A DNA stretch of 64,000 bases from a virus, in IMG/VR virus record IMGVR_UViG_3300017917_002280, positions 1 to 64,000 of that record. The stretch is one strand, 5' to 3'. The notes below the pieces were generated by a model. That model saw only the letters and a list, made by a program, of their open reading frames with translations, was not told the DNA's origin and searched no databases. Below are positions 16,850 to 28,932 of this stretch, piece by piece. The stretch's first letter is position 1. Every line of letters starts with the position of its first letter. A program made the position numbers and the translations under genes.

Positions 16850-16989
16850 TTTACGAACCCCTTATGTTTTTGTGGGTACTCAAAGTACCAAGCCTTGCCA
16901 CAACCTAAACAATATAATTCCATATAAGTTTCAGTTGTCAGGTGTCTTTCAATTAGAATCCTTCCCTTACATTTTCTACATATTAACAT
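16795..16989 (-). CDS. Zinc-ribbon protein (64 aa)
   Basis: Two Cys pairs, CRKC (residues 4-7) and CLGC (27-30), separated by 19 residues, form a classic rubredoxin-like zinc ribbon, followed by an aromatic and basic tail. Its last 55 bases overlap the HTH gene, suggesting coupled translation. Function unknown. Confidence 0.6.
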   Translation of the reverse strand: MLICRKCKGRILIERHLTTETYMELYCLGCGKAWYFEYPQKHKGFVKWLHKIEMDYQRRTIMGF

Positions 16990-17013
16990 ATTAATTTTTC
17001 CTAATTGTGCTAT

Positions 17014-17769
17014 TCATGTTTTAAATATCTTTCCATCAACAACGCAAGTATAATCGTTAATTTGAATCAATTGCATGTGTGGATATCCATTGACAACATG
17101 GGCAATGGCAAATCCTGCTTGCCAATTTTTTGTGATGGTGTAGTCCATTTTTGATATATCTGTTAGGTGACCAATTTCATAGCCACGCAACTCCTGACCA
17201 GTGATGCTATATGTTTGATAGTAAGAACCCATGCGATGAGAGTGACCTCTTACAAGAGATACTCCCCAGTTATTTACATCATTTCTTACAGACTCTCCGG
17301 CATGCTTGGAGATCGATTCTCCGTGATGTGCGTACATATCGCCAAACCTATGAACAGGTGCTTGGTCATAATAGTGCCATTCAAATCCTGCGTTCTTATA
17401 ATCATACAGAGATTCAGGAGTAATAATTTCTAGAAAGGCTGGAGCTTTCTTAGCAAGATAATCTCCGTGCCTTGTCCATCCGTGATTTCCATCGTGAAAA
17501 TGTTTATCAGCCTTTGGAACAATCTTGTGAATCTCTTTTAAAAACTGCTTTGTTCCTTCAACGCCGCCGTCTCCTACTGGAATAGAAAATTCCATCGGAT
17601 ACTCTGCAGCCCAACGGCTTGTTGAGTCTGCATCATCAATATCTCCTAGCAAATCTACTGCATCCGGCTTCCAAGCTTTCATTACCTTTAGAAATAGTTC
17701 AACTTTTCTGGGATCATGGCGTGGGAAGTGAACATCGGACACCATCATCCATTTAATATCATTTGTCAT
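17014..17769 (-). CDS. Calcineurin-like metallophosphoesterase
   Basis: 251 residues. The two-metal motifs are in order: SDVHFP (D-x-H), LGDIDDAD (G-D-x-x-D), DGNHGW (G-N-H), then a further His in YAHHGE and VRGHSHRMG (G-H-x-H). This is the phosphodiesterase/SbcD-like fold. In phages such enzymes may act on DNA ends or nucleotides; the substrate cannot be read from sequence. It is the first gene after the tail-fibre block. Confidence 0.85.
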   Translation of the reverse strand: MTNDIKWMMVSDVHFPRHDPRKVELFLKVMKAWKPDAVDLLGDIDDADSTSRWAAEYPMEFSIPVGDGGVEGTKQFLKEIHKIVPKADKHFHDGNHGWTRHGDYLAKKAPAFLEIITPESLYDYKNAGFEWHYYDQAPVHRFGDMYAHHGESISKHAGESVRNDVNNWGVSLVRGHSHRMGSYYQTYSITGQELRGYEIGHLTDISKMDYTITKNWQAGFAIAHVVNGYPHMQLIQINDYTCVVDGKIFKT

Positions 17770-17786
17770 TTATTATCCTTAATTTA

Positions 17787-18215
17787 TTATGCTTGACCAA
17801 TAGCCATAAAATATAATAATGCGTCAGAGATGTCTGATGTTGAATGATTAAAATATTTTATTGAGAACTGTGTTTTATTTTGACCATAAACTTGCAAAGA
17901 AGAAATGTAACTTGATCTAATATAAGGAAGTACAAAAACATTTGCGGAACCAAATGTTGTACCATATTCTATTCCTCTTACTTCACCAGCCGTTCCTTTA
18001 AGCATTTTAGATGTTATGACGGCAGCACCAATATGAATTTTATATTGAGAGTTCCCACTTAAAGCTGGAATTGGTGCTGGTTTATCTCCAACTGAAGTTG
18101 TTGTTATTTCAACAACATTATTTATTTTTGTCTCTAAATCAGAAATAGAAGAAACTAAGCTATTTAGCCATTCAATTGTAAGGGGAGACCCATCGCTTAA
18201 CTTTTGTACTGCCAT
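17787..18215 (-). CDS. Probable tail-tip or fibre-associated protein (142 aa)
   Basis: It starts with a short coiled-coil (WLNSLVSSISDLETKINNVVEI), then a beta-rich C-terminal domain with alternating aromatic and polar residues (VFVLPYIRSSYISSLQVYG), typical of a trimeric fibre knob. Genes on its upstream side encode fibres, supporting a structural role. The family was not recognised. Confidence 0.5.
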   Translation of the reverse strand: MAVQKLSDGSPLTIEWLNSLVSSISDLETKINNVVEITTTSVGDKPAPIPALSGNSQYKIHIGAAVITSKMLKGTAGEVRGIEYGTTFGSANVFVLPYIRSSYISSLQVYGQNKTQFSIKYFNHSTSDISDALLYFMAIGQA

Positions 18216-18397
18216 TACTTATCTTCCTGTGTTGTATTTGAGCCTTGAGAAATCAGTTCCTGAATCTTCTGATCTCTAGCTTGTAGCTGTTCTGTTGCCT
18301 GTGCCTTAAGGACGGCAAGCTTTGTTTCGTAATCAGCAGTCATCTGTCCGATTCTTTGCTGTAGTTCTTGAATAATCAGTTCTAGTGTTTGTGACAT
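18215..18397 (-). CDS. Small coiled-coil protein (60 aa)
   Basis: Almost entirely one amphipathic helix: LIIQELQQRIGQMTADYETK followed by a Gln-rich helix with heptad spacing. The first base of its neighbour's start codon overlaps its stop. It may be a chaperone or spacer for the fibre proteins next to it; this is inference. Confidence 0.5.
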   Translation of the reverse strand: MSQTLELIIQELQQRIGQMTADYETKLAVLKAQATEQLQARDQKIQELISQGSNTTQEDK

Positions 18398-18407
18398 TTA
18401 TATCTCC

Positions 18408-18659
18408 TTAGTTTGGTTCGCTAATTATAGCATACTTTTCTGGTGGTTCAATCCATTGATTGTTTTCCCATTTCCACCCAATTTGTGCAACTCCATTGTC
18501 GCAGCAACATATTATATCTAATTCTTCTCCATAAATCAAGGGGGAGTCATTTTTTATATTTTGCAATAATTCTTGGTCATGTTCTGAAAAGATTAAAACT
18601 TGTTTTACATATCCATTTATATCAATAAGTGCGTGTGGGTGTGTTTCTATATGATCCAT
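18408..18659 (-). CDS. Small fibre-region protein, possible tail fibre assembly factor (83 aa)
   Basis: The ATG at 18,659 forms a TAATG junction with the Gly-rich fibre stop and has AGGTGG about 8 nt upstream. The end, QIGWKWENNQWIEPPEKY, with its V-x-x-G-W-x-W pattern, recalls small proteins that follow fibre genes. CCC near residue 50 is unusual. Function not established. Confidence 0.5.
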   Translation of the reverse strand: MDHIETHPHALIDINGYVKQVLIFSEHDQELLQNIKNDSPLIYGEELDIICCCDNGVAQIGWKWENNQWIEPPEKYAIISEPN

Positions 18660-19546
18660 TATGCCTGCCACCTCACTATAACTATTCCAGCCCCACCAGA
18701 ACCTCCAGTGGTAGATGTTCCAGAAACGGTTGGCCTACCTCCTCCTCCGCCACCGGAACCATATCCAGATGTATTGGCAACAATGGTAGCGTTGGAACCA
18801 TTCACTCCTCCAACTGCTCCATTTCCTCCGCCAGTTGCTCCAGAACCCGCAACAAAGGTAGTTCTAACTCCACCACCTCCTCCGCCAGAAACGGCAATTG
18901 AGTTAGTTCCAGATACAAGACTTATTAAAGATCCAGAAGTGCCATCTGTCCAATAAAATGTTTTTCCCGCACCACCATTTCCAGCAGATGATGAAGCATA
19001 TGAACCTCCAGATGCACTTGATCCACCTCCACCTCCAGATGTTCCGCGAGTATTTCCGCTTCCACCAGCAAATGCATACCCAGTTCCACCAGTTCCAGCA
19101 TTTGCGGTTCCTGCTGGTTGAATTGTATCGCCATTTGCTAAATCATAAAGATAGTATCCTCCACCACCTGCACCACCATTTACTCCGCCAGTTCCTCCAC
19201 CATTTGCAACAACTGCAGCTCCAAATGATGAATTGCTTCCATTGGTACTGCTTCCACCATTATTTCCAATTGTTACCGTGACATTTCCCGTAACTGAAAC
19301 TGCTGATGCGTAAACTACACCGCCAGCACCACCCCCAGCGCCTGCATAATCTGTGGCATTTGCTCCAGATAAAAAGAATCCCGCACCTCCACCAGCACCT
19401 CCAGCTACAACCAAAACCTCAACACTAGAAACTGTAGACGGCTTTGTCCATGTTCCAGTTGTGGTAAATATTTGGGTGTTCCATGATGGTGTTCCAGAAA
19501 CAGATGCTGACTGACTTGATGCTAATATTCCTAGTGAGATTGGCAT
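18659..19546 (-). CDS. Glycine-rich tail fibre tip protein
   Basis: 295 residues from the ATG at 19,546 (TAATG junction). After about 50 residues with WNTQIFTTTGTWTKPSTV, typical of the start of Gly-rich adhesin domains, the protein is dominated by Gly/Ser/Thr with many G-G-A-G and G-G-G-G runs, ending in a hydrophobic strand (GGAGIVIVRW). This matches polyglycine-sandwich tip adhesins such as T-even gp38-like and related Gly-rich domains that touch the receptor. Gly-rich DNA causes a long Pro-rich shadow frame on the other strand, which is not a gene. Confidence 0.7.
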   Translation of the reverse strand: MPISLGILASSQSASVSGTPSWNTQIFTTTGTWTKPSTVSSVEVLVVAGGAGGGAGFFLSGANATDYAGAGGGAGGVVYASAVSVTGNVTVTIGNNGGSSTNGSNSSFGAAVVANGGGTGGVNGGAGGGGYYLYDLANGDTIQPAGTANAGTGGTGYAFAGGSGNTRGTSGGGGGSSASGGSYASSSAGNGGAGKTFYWTDGTSGSLISLVSGTNSIAVSGGGGGGVRTTFVAGSGATGGGNGAVGGVNGSNATIVANTSGYGSGGGGGGRPTVSGTSTTGGSGGAGIVIVRWQA

Positions 19547-20252
19547 TATGCTATATTTCCTATTCCTACCCAGCTTCCAGAGCCACGATATAATAATGTT
19601 ATTGCTGACCATTGGGCTTTTGTTTTACATGTCCCACTTGTGGGCGAATAATAATTAAGAACATCCGTTGATGTTATTTGAACAGAACCAGTTCCTGCCT
19701 GAAGAATATCTATTCTTGTTCCCTTTTTCCAAGAAACTGTGGAAGATGATGGAATTGTAACAGAAATAGTTGAAGATGCTGTAAACTCAATCGCTCTTCC
19801 TGAATCTACGAGCCCAAGAGTATACGATGTCACAGAAGATGTGGTTATTGTTTGATTATAAACAACATTTCCGTCTGTTGTAAAGTTTCCAGAAACATCT
19901 AAAGATGTTACAGACGAACTTCCCTTCCACCATTCTGTTAGGTTAGCAGTACTTGATGCTGTTCCCTGAACAACCAGACCTCTTTGTGTTGTATCTGTTG
20001 ATATTGAAAGTTTTGTGCTTCCAACGCCAGAAGATGAGCCTATATAAAAGTCGTACCATTGATTTGATGTTAAAACTCTTTGTGGATATATTCCATCAAA
20101 TGTGAATACTGCACTTGCAGGCATGTAATAAAACATTTCTCCCGGATTGGCAAATGATGGAAATCCTTGTAGCGGGCCAATACTAATTTGAGTTTGTACG
20201 GGTGTAATAATATATGGGTATGCACTTGCACCAGAATCTTGGTATCCCTGTA

Positions 20253-20256
<4 letters not shown>
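19546..20256 (-). CDS. Tail fibre/minor tail protein with conserved C-terminal cap (236 aa)
   Basis: Beta-rich, Ser/Thr-rich virion protein. Its last 105 residues align with the last 105 of the 627-residue fibre at 22,840-24,723: NVVYNQ versus [19 protein letters not shown] versus [31 protein letters not shown] versus SSTVAWAIGSRIDIVQYG, and a closing WVGIGN versus WVLVGN. The shared part is probably a trimer cap. Its ATG overlaps the stop of the collagen-like fibre by 4 bases. Confidence 0.65.
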
Positions 20257-22453
<2,197 letters not shown>

Positions 22454-22454
<1 letters not shown>

Positions 22455-22810
22455 TAATAAACCACTCCGGGGTCAACATTGAATGTACCCCTTAAAAGGG
22501 TTTTTGCAAAACTTCCGCTTTCCATTCTTAATTGATAAGAAGAGTAAGGAACATCAAACATTTCTGTTTGTTCTGAGGTTAAGTTTACATCAATTATTCC
22601 GCTTGCAGATATTACGGAAAGTCCAGATCCAACATGGGTATCGCCGTCCCAAGTGGCAGAGGCACATAAAAACACACCATCTGTTTGGTCTTTAATTTTC
22701 ATAACAAAATCATATCCGCTTAAATCAACTGGCTGACCGCTAGGATCTTTATATAAAATTCTTATTATAAATGAATCTCCAGATATGATTTCAAAATTTG
22801 TGTTTTCCAT
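22454..22810 (-). CDS. BppU-like N-terminal/Ig-like baseplate protein (118 aa)
   Basis: A single beta-sandwich: [20 protein letters not shown] then YDFVMKIKD, and a closing [17 protein letters not shown]. This resembles the N-terminal Ig-like domain of phage baseplate upper proteins that joins fibres to the tail. It is encoded directly upstream of the collagen-like fibre, with a one-base overlap. A strong AGGAGG ribosome site precedes the ATG. Confidence 0.55.
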
Positions 22811-22826
22811 CAGTCACCTCCTTGTT

Positions 22827-22835
22827 ATTATATCA
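22827..22835 (-). promoter_or_regulatory. Extended -10 promoter candidate in the fibre block
   Basis: Minus-strand TGATATAAT lies in the short gap between the 627-residue fibre and the BppU-like gene. No good -35 is present at 16-18 nt. The same TGATATAAT nonamer is the -10 region of the ssb and terminase promoters. Confidence 0.4.
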
Positions 22836-22839
22836 TTAA

Positions 22840-24723
22840 TTAAGTCAAGTTTCCTACTAAAACCCATTCGTTTGCAGCTCTATACATTAAAGTCGCCGCC
22901 CCATATCTTCCTTTAATTGAAGCTGTTGCAGCACTTGTTGGGGAATAATATCTCAATGTCACGCTGGCGGCAGGAGATATTGTTGTTACTCCTGCTCCAT
23001 ATTGAACAATATCTATTCTTGAGCCTATTGCCCATGCTACAGTTGAAGATGCTGGAACTGTAATTGTATTTGCTACAGATGCTGTCATTTCAACAAATTT
23101 TCCAGAATCGGTTAAGGCTAGGCTGTATGCTGAACTTGACTGGCTATTTGTTGCTTGGTTGTAAATGACATTTCCTGTAGCAATAACATCTCCAGATACT
23201 GATGCGTTCGATGTAAATGAACCAGTTGTTGCTATTAAAGCACCGCCCAAAGTGGTTGTATTTGCATAAACTCTTAAATTTGCAATTGTATTGTTTATAG
23301 TTCCAGTTCTTACTATTCTCATTTCGGCATTTGTATCTGCCGATGATGTTCCCGATTGTAGTAAAAATAATCCACTAGATGCAGTTATAGCACCTGTTAA
23401 ATTAGATAATGATGTCGTATCGTTAAATTTTAATGCACCACTTGAATCAATAGCCGATAGCACGGAACCCGAAGAATTTTGCCATTCTATTAAGTTGGCG
23501 GATTGGGAAGCTATCCCCTGAATTTTTACTGGAACATTTGCCGTATTCCCTGTGGAAAAATATGCAGTTCTATATACTTGAAGAATTCCTCCAGAAGTTA
23601 TGTTTAAAATATTTGTTCCGCCGCTATCTTGCCATTGAGTTAGCGGTGCGCTTTGACCAGCTGCTGCTTTTATTGCTAAATTTCCATCTCCAGCTGTTGA
23701 GTATAAAGATAGTGTTACAGAACTTCCACCCGCTGCAACTATTGCAGCGGAACTACCAACAATAAATTTACCAGCATTATTTATTGCAGATAGTATTGTT
23801 CCTGAATTATTCTGCCATTGCATTAAATCTGCTGTTTGACCAGATGATGCCTTGAATAGCCCGACTATATTACTAGTTGATGTTGATGTTACTGAAAATT
23901 GAGTATTGGAAATATATCCGCTTCCAATTGTTCCTGTTCCAGATAAACCTAAACTTCCCCCGTTATCAATATAGGCAACTTGAGTTGGGGTGGAATTTTG
24001 CCAAGATTGAAGCACTGCAGACTGACCAGAGTTTCCCCTTACTGTCCAAACAACATTTGACGATGTGTGTGGAAACACAATTAGTTCATTTCCACCCGCA
24101 GCACCTATGTATCCGTTTCCAGTATTCCCATAAAGTCTTGTTACTCTCAAATAGCCGTTTGCACTCATATCGGCAAGTGATGTTCCTGATGAATCAATCC
24201 ATCTTTGAAGTGCTTCAGACTGGCTTGCTGCTCCCCTTATGACAATTCCGGGGGTTGTAGATGCACCTGTGTATACACTTAATGTTGCTAAAGAACCATA
24301 GGAAATTGCAACACTTCCACCAACTACAAATTGACCAGATGCATTAACTGTGCTTAATACTGTTCCGCCTGATGTTTGCCATTGTGTTATGTCTTGAGTT
24401 TGACCAGAAGTTCCTCTAATTCTTAACATTATATTTGTTGGGCTATCCCCACTTATATTTAAGAATGTTCCATTCCATTGACCATATTGATCTATTCTTG
24501 ATGAAATTGCACTGGCAGAACTTTGAATTTCAAGTATATTTGTTGACTGTCCAGTTGCTGCTCTTATCACTAAGGGTACAGTTGTGGATGCATTATTGCT
24601 GATAACCTGCCCACCAAATGTGAAAATATTAGATGCTCCCAATTGGGCATAACCAGATGCGGCAATGTTATTAAGTGATGCAGAATTGTTTACATCTGTA
24701 GGCGTAACATAAAATCTGGGCAT
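22840..24723 (-). CDS. Repeat-built tail fibre protein (627 aa)
   Basis: Built from about eight degenerate repeats of roughly 50-70 residues, each containing a core such as IRGTSGQTQDITQWQ, then a Ser/Ala/Gly link and DxxGxF (for example INNAGKFIVG). Comparable beta-helical repeats occur in actinophage fibres. The C-terminal 105 residues are the cap domain shared with the 236-residue neighbour. It lies in a run of structural genes and starts one base into the stop of the upstream gene. Confidence 0.7.
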   Translation of the reverse strand: MPRFYVTPTDVNNSASLNNIAASGYAQLGASNIFTFGGQVISNNASTTVPLVIRAATGQSTNILEIQSSASAISSRIDQYGQWNGTFLNISGDSPTNIMLRIRGTSGQTQDITQWQTSGGTVLSTVNASGQFVVGGSVAISYGSLATLSVYTGASTTPGIVIRGAASQSEALQRWIDSSGTSLADMSANGYLRVTRLYGNTGNGYIGAAGGNELIVFPHTSSNVVWTVRGNSGQSAVLQSWQNSTPTQVAYIDNGGSLGLSGTGTIGSGYISNTQFSVTSTSTSNIVGLFKASSGQTADLMQWQNNSGTILSAINNAGKFIVGSSAAIVAAGGSSVTLSLYSTAGDGNLAIKAAAGQSAPLTQWQDSGGTNILNITSGGILQVYRTAYFSTGNTANVPVKIQGIASQSANLIEWQNSSGSVLSAIDSSGALKFNDTTSLSNLTGAITASSGLFLLQSGTSSADTNAEMRIVRTGTINNTIANLRVYANTTTLGGALIATTGSFTSNASVSGDVIATGNVIYNQATNSQSSSAYSLALTDSGKFVEMTASVANTITVPASSTVAWAIGSRIDIVQYGAGVTTISPAASVTLRYYSPTSAATASIKGRYGAATLMYRAANEWVLVGNLT

Positions 24724-25010
24724 TATACCCCCTGTCTCAGAACATTAACCGTTTGAGTTCCAGAGGCAACCGTTGCATATAATAATTCATCTGATTGTAA
24801 ATCAATTGCTATCGACTGATTAGCCGCTAAAGCAAATCCATAAACTGTTGTTGTAACATCAGCACCACCTAAAAATACTGTTACTGATGATGTGTTCTGA
24901 ACAAGAATTGAAATTCCTGCCTGATTTGATTTTATAGGGTCAACAAACAATGTTGGAGTTAGGGGGGTGGCTGAAGTACCAACTGTTATTCTTAATCCAT
25001 TAATAGCCAT
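24723..25010 (-). CDS. Small structural protein (95 aa)
   Basis: Beta-rich. The pattern ISILVQNTSSVTVFLGGADVT, a hydrophobic AANQSIAIDL and a terminal VNVLRQGV is a common small phage virion protein fold (tip-attachment or decoration). The family name is not known. It is placed between two fibre genes. Confidence 0.5.
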   Translation of the reverse strand: MAINGLRITVGTSATPLTPTLFVDPIKSNQAGISILVQNTSSVTVFLGGADVTTTVYGFALAANQSIAIDLQSDELLYATVASGTQTVNVLRQGV

Positions 25011-25019
25011 TTATGCCTC

Positions 25020-26750
25020 CTATGGTAAATGCTCCAAGGCCAGTCTGTAAAACTCTCCACCACCAGCTCTTTGAAAATAAAGCCACTGTACACCATCAAG
25101 TGAAACAACATTGTCCATTCTTGTTCCATCATATGATGCTGGTGCTGCATAAGGCAAGGTGGCGAGTGGCTCAATAAATCCATCTGTTAGTCTCATTGCA
25201 TACAATCTTGTTGTACCGTTTACATGCAATGCAATTCTATTGAAATCCCATAAACCACAGGCATGTGAGCCTGTTGAAAATGTTTCTAGTGGTCCTATGT
25301 ATGCGTTACCAGAACCAAGTGCAGGGCTTATTTCGGTCCAAGTTTGCAAACCAATATCATATCTATATACCTGTCTATTTGAACCGCCACGCATGGCAAA
25401 TAGAGAAAATGGAGCAAGTTTTCTGCCATGAAATAACTGATGCCCGTTACCAAAAGATGCTGGCGGAGCTGTAATTGCTGTCCATGAACCTTGAGCTGTT
25501 GTATTTGTATTAATATCAAGCCTATATGCGAGTGTGTTTCCATTTCCGGGCGTAGAGTATACAAAATCAGACGAGGGAACAATTTTATAGGTGCTTGTAT
25601 TATCTGGAGTTGTTGTCCAGTTTCCTGTTCTGGCATTACCCGTTGTTGTACCCGCTAATGTCAATGTCGTTCCTGTTGCAGAAGCAATTCTTCTTCTTTG
25701 TCCAGCACCAGTTCCACTTAAAATAATAACATCTGCATCTCTCCATGTGTTTGTGTTTGGAGTTGTTTGGTCTGTTGCAATTGTCAATGTACTTGAAGTA
25801 GAACCTGCTACTGCTGTTCCTTGTGGATATTCAACAGTGTATGCGTCTCCAAATGCTGGCGTGTTAGTAAATGCACTTGATACTGTAATTATTACAATAT
25901 CTGCAACAAATTGAATAGTTCCTGATACTGTTGTGGTATTTGGCACTGTCAGTGTGATTGTTGTTCCAACGATACTTGAAACCTCTGCATTATATCCAAT
26001 TCCGCGACCTGTGACAGACATTCCAACTGAGATACCTGTTGCGTTATTTACTGTAATTGTTGATGTAGCCGCAGTACCTGAAGCAATTGTAAATACTGGC
26101 GTACCCTTTGTGTATGTAACATTGCTGATAATTTTTCTTTGACCAGAATTGTTTCCACTTGTAAATCTAATTGCACATCCAATATGCCCAGCATTTACTA
26201 AACAGTTTGAAATTGCATCATTAAATACAGTTGTGCTTGTTCCCGATGTTACCGTTCCAGTTGCAAATGGCTCAACTGTGCTTATATCTTCAACCAACGC
26301 CATTTGACCTCCGTTTACATTTGTAGTTGTAAGAGCGGGGGTTAAAGTAGTATTTGTATATGGGTTGAATGTTACACCAGAAATTTGAGTATTTCCATTT
26401 GCTAATGTTGCAGATGTATTTAAACTAAAGCATTGAAGTGTTGTTGTGGTTCCACCATTTTGAATTATAAGAACATTTCGCACGGGGTCATACACCATAT
26501 CTCCACCAGATCCGCATGATGTCATTGTTGCAATTCTATGCCAACCATCTGTCCAAGTATCATATTTCCATAATGTAGTTGTGCTGTTTGCAGTAGATGT
26601 AGTTGTTCCAGTCTGATTAATCATATAGTAATATCTAAAGCCATCATATGCCAATGTTGAACCGTGATATGAAAGAGAATCTGGCTGCATGGATAGCCAA
26701 TCCCATGTTGGAAGATCTGTTCCTTTTCGTAAATTACTGCTCCATGACAT
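25020..26750 (-). CDS. Kelch-like minor tail protein (576 aa)
   Basis: Start ATG at 26,750 in a TAATG junction with AGGTGG upstream. Repeated blades are seen: LAYDGFRYYYM, TLWKYDTWTDGWHRI, GGDMVYDPVRNVLII near the N-terminus, and FSLFAMRGGSNRQVYRYDIGLQTW then ACGLWDFNRIALHVNGTTRLYAMRLTDG near the C-terminus. This fits a beta-propeller of the Kelch type with a Thr-rich insertion (about residues 150-370) of Ig-like character. It is likely part of the tail tip and may bind host glycans. Confidence 0.6.
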   Translation of the reverse strand: MSWSSNLRKGTDLPTWDWLSMQPDSLSYHGSTLAYDGFRYYYMINQTGTTTSTANSTTTLWKYDTWTDGWHRIATMTSCGSGGDMVYDPVRNVLIIQNGGTTTTLQCFSLNTSATLANGNTQISGVTFNPYTNTTLTPALTTTNVNGGQMALVEDISTVEPFATGTVTSGTSTTVFNDAISNCLVNAGHIGCAIRFTSGNNSGQRKIISNVTYTKGTPVFTIASGTAATSTITVNNATGISVGMSVTGRGIGYNAEVSSIVGTTITLTVPNTTTVSGTIQFVADIVIITVSSAFTNTPAFGDAYTVEYPQGTAVAGSTSSTLTIATDQTTPNTNTWRDADVIILSGTGAGQRRRIASATGTTLTLAGTTTGNARTGNWTTTPDNTSTYKIVPSSDFVYSTPGNGNTLAYRLDINTNTTAQGSWTAITAPPASFGNGHQLFHGRKLAPFSLFAMRGGSNRQVYRYDIGLQTWTEISPALGSGNAYIGPLETFSTGSHACGLWDFNRIALHVNGTTRLYAMRLTDGFIEPLATLPYAAPASYDGTRMDNVVSLDGVQWLYFQRAGGGEFYRLALEHLP

Positions 26751-27034
26751 TAGTAAGTCCACCTATTTCTTTTAATCTGATCTGCATTTAATTTCATTTG
26801 AATTTTTTGAGTTTCTCTTGCATCTTGGGCGTTCCAAGTATGGTTTGCAAATGGAATTGGCAAAACATCTCCACCCATATTTGTAGATGAGTTTCTATTG
26901 TAAAGAGATATTGAACCACCATCAACAGTTGTTCTAATTCTATCATTTGAGTCGCGGGCGAATGTGAGAAGACTTATAATCTTCCTCAAAGCGTTTTCTG
27001 TAGCTAAATTATCAAATGCGTTTTTTAATGCCAT
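26750..27034 (-). CDS. Small tail-associated protein (94 aa)
   Basis: Residues 1-45 are helical (ALKNAFDNLATENALRKIIS) and are followed by a Gly/Asn-rich section ending in a basic C-terminus. The opening resembles a recurring small protein next to fibre genes in actinophages. Its function is unknown. Confidence 0.5.
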   Translation of the reverse strand: MALKNAFDNLATENALRKIISLLTFARDSNDRIRTTVDGGSISLYNRNSSTNMGGDVLPIPFANHTWNAQDARETQKIQMKLNADQIKRNRWTY

Positions 27035-27042
27035 AAGTTATA

Positions 27043-28932
27043 TTATACACCGTCCTCAATCCAAAGCGTTAAATTACCACCAGATGTATCCCACCATAAA
27101 TATTGGCTTGGAGTTCCAGTTGGCTGCGTTGACTGTATATATGTTGGAGCTCCGGTTCCAGTTACAGTTATTGAGCCACCAAGAGATACAGAAGCGCCAT
27201 TAATAACTATAAATGTATTGCTTGCTGTTATTGCACCAGAAACTGTAAGGTTAGACTTTGTAGCACCAGATGTTGGCCCCACAAAAACATTTCCTCCAAG
27301 TTTATTTATAAACAGTGTTGATCCAGAGTTTGTATAAGCGATTCCATTTCCACCTATTGATGGGTCATAATAGGTGTAAGATGATGTCAAGGTTGACTGT
27401 ATTCCAAAATTGTCCATTCTAATATGTTGTGCAGATGATGTTCCAATTTGAAATGCATGATTATTGTATACAGCAGATATAATTCCGGCATCACCAGTAG
27501 GATTGACCCTTAAATATCTTGACTGCAAAATTCCATTGGGGTTCAATGCTAATAGCACTGTTGAAGCTGAAGTATTTTCTGTTATATAAAGTCTAAATGG
27601 GTCTTCATTGTTTTGACCATTACTTACAACCCTAATATTTGAATCTATATCCCAAGATGTCGCAGAAGCCCCTACCTCTATCTGAGCGCCATCAAAATAG
27701 GCAGTTTGCTGTTGTGTTCCAACACCGTCACCGAATGTTGCACCCTCAATTCCGTATTTAATAAATGCTGCTGCTGATGGAGTGGTAAAAACATAAGAAT
27801 ATCTTTGCCAAGATGAGCTAGTTGATATTACTTGAGAGCCAGACGATATAAATACAGAAGAAGAATTATAAAAACTTGCTGTGAGTGCGTCAATCATCAC
27901 TGATGGGTCGTAAATATATGCTGAATATGTGTATGTTGTGCTTGGACTTATTGGAAGAAAGAAATTAGATATAATTCCAAGGTTTCCAGTTGGTGCTCCA
28001 GTCATTGTTACAGTTATGTTTCCGGAACTCAATCCGAACTTTTTATAAACTGGACTTGTTCCTTTTGCAGAGCTTATTGTTCCAGTTGCTGGAAGGCTTG
28101 TCCTAGTCGCATAGTCTGAATAGTAATTTGCCCAATTTGTTTCAAATCCGGGATCGTAAAGACTTAATAGGTTTTTTAATATGCCCTTTTTAAGTTGATA
28201 TGTGTCGATGGTGAATCCAGCAATATCTCCGAATGTTGCAGTTATTGAACCAGTAATGTTGGCATTTTGAGCATAAAGATTTCCTGTGTTTGTTACATAA
28301 AATGGGGCAAGTGATGCTGTTGAATTTCCAGCATAAAATGAATAACTTGATGTTGTCAAGCCTATTGCACTTGCCCCCTCACCAGATGTTAACGAGCCGT
28401 CTTCAATGTACCAAGGGTTTGCACCACCTATTGTTCCCGTGTCAGAGTTTATATTTCCACGAACATGCACATTTGAAAAAATCGCATTTCCATCTGAGGT
28501 TAGCATCCATCCATTTGAACCCGGAGATCTCATGTCCCAGTCATCTTTATATACCCAAACATATCCAGATGATGCCGATATTGAAGCTGAGTTTATTTTA
28601 TTTATTTCTCCTGCGCCCGTTATTTCATAAAAATATAAACCAAAAGCTAAGGGGTTTGTTTGTACCACAGTGCTTTCAATGGAATATATTAATTTAGCAT
28701 CTGCGGGAGATGATTGATCTGGTGTAGCCGATGATGAAGATATAAAATATGAACCAATTGTTACAAGTGAGGCTGGAACATATTGAAATTTTCTTGGAAC
28801 AAAACCATCAAAATTCATTGAAGTGAATTGATTTTGTAGCAATGATGCTTTTATTGTTGTATCTTTTATTACAGTTAACTGCGACACTTGAGATAAATTT
28901 TTTGAATCATCGGTTGTAATATTAAATACCAT
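27043..28932 (-). CDS. Tail tip/receptor-binding protein (629 aa)
   Basis: The segment WDMRSPGSNGWMLTSDGNAI, then VHVRGNINSDTGTIGG, is the G-W-x-I-x-x-D-G ... V-R-G-x-I signature found at the C-terminal end of lambda J-like tip proteins and their fibre partners. Next come GDIAGFTIDTYQLKKG and a carbohydrate-binding-like beta-sandwich (about residues 300-430, containing YSAYIYDPSV and SSSWQRYSYVF). The end is a repetitive Ser/Gly-rich fibre. Probable role is host recognition. Confidence 0.65.
   Translation of the reverse strand: MVFNITTDDSKNLSQVSQLTVIKDTTIKASLLQNQFTSMNFDGFVPRKFQYVPASLVTIGSYFISSSSATPDQSSPADAKLIYSIESTVVQTNPLAFGLYFYEITGAGEINKINSASISASSGYVWVYKDDWDMRSPGSNGWMLTSDGNAIFSNVHVRGNINSDTGTIGGANPWYIEDGSLTSGEGASAIGLTTSSYSFYAGNSTASLAPFYVTNTGNLYAQNANITGSITATFGDIAGFTIDTYQLKKGILKNLLSLYDPGFETNWANYYSDYATRTSLPATGTISSAKGTSPVYKKFGLSSGNITVTMTGAPTGNLGIISNFFLPISPSTTYTYSAYIYDPSVMIDALTASFYNSSSVFISSGSQVISTSSSWQRYSYVFTTPSAAAFIKYGIEGATFGDGVGTQQQTAYFDGAQIEVGASATSWDIDSNIRVVSNGQNNEDPFRLYITENTSASTVLLALNPNGILQSRYLRVNPTGDAGIISAVYNNHAFQIGTSSAQHIRMDNFGIQSTLTSSYTYYDPSIGGNGIAYTNSGSTLFINKLGGNVFVGPTSGATKSNLTVSGAITASNTFIVINGASVSLGGSITVTGTGAPTYIQSTQPTGTPSQYLWWDTSGGNLTLWIEDGV

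Noticed and set aside
18600-18956. Pro-rich plus-strand open frame, and nearby His/Gln-rich frames up to 19,281
   Set aside because: They are reverse shadows of the Gly/Ser-rich fibre protein on the minus strand; Gly codons read as Pro on the other strand. No ribosome site.
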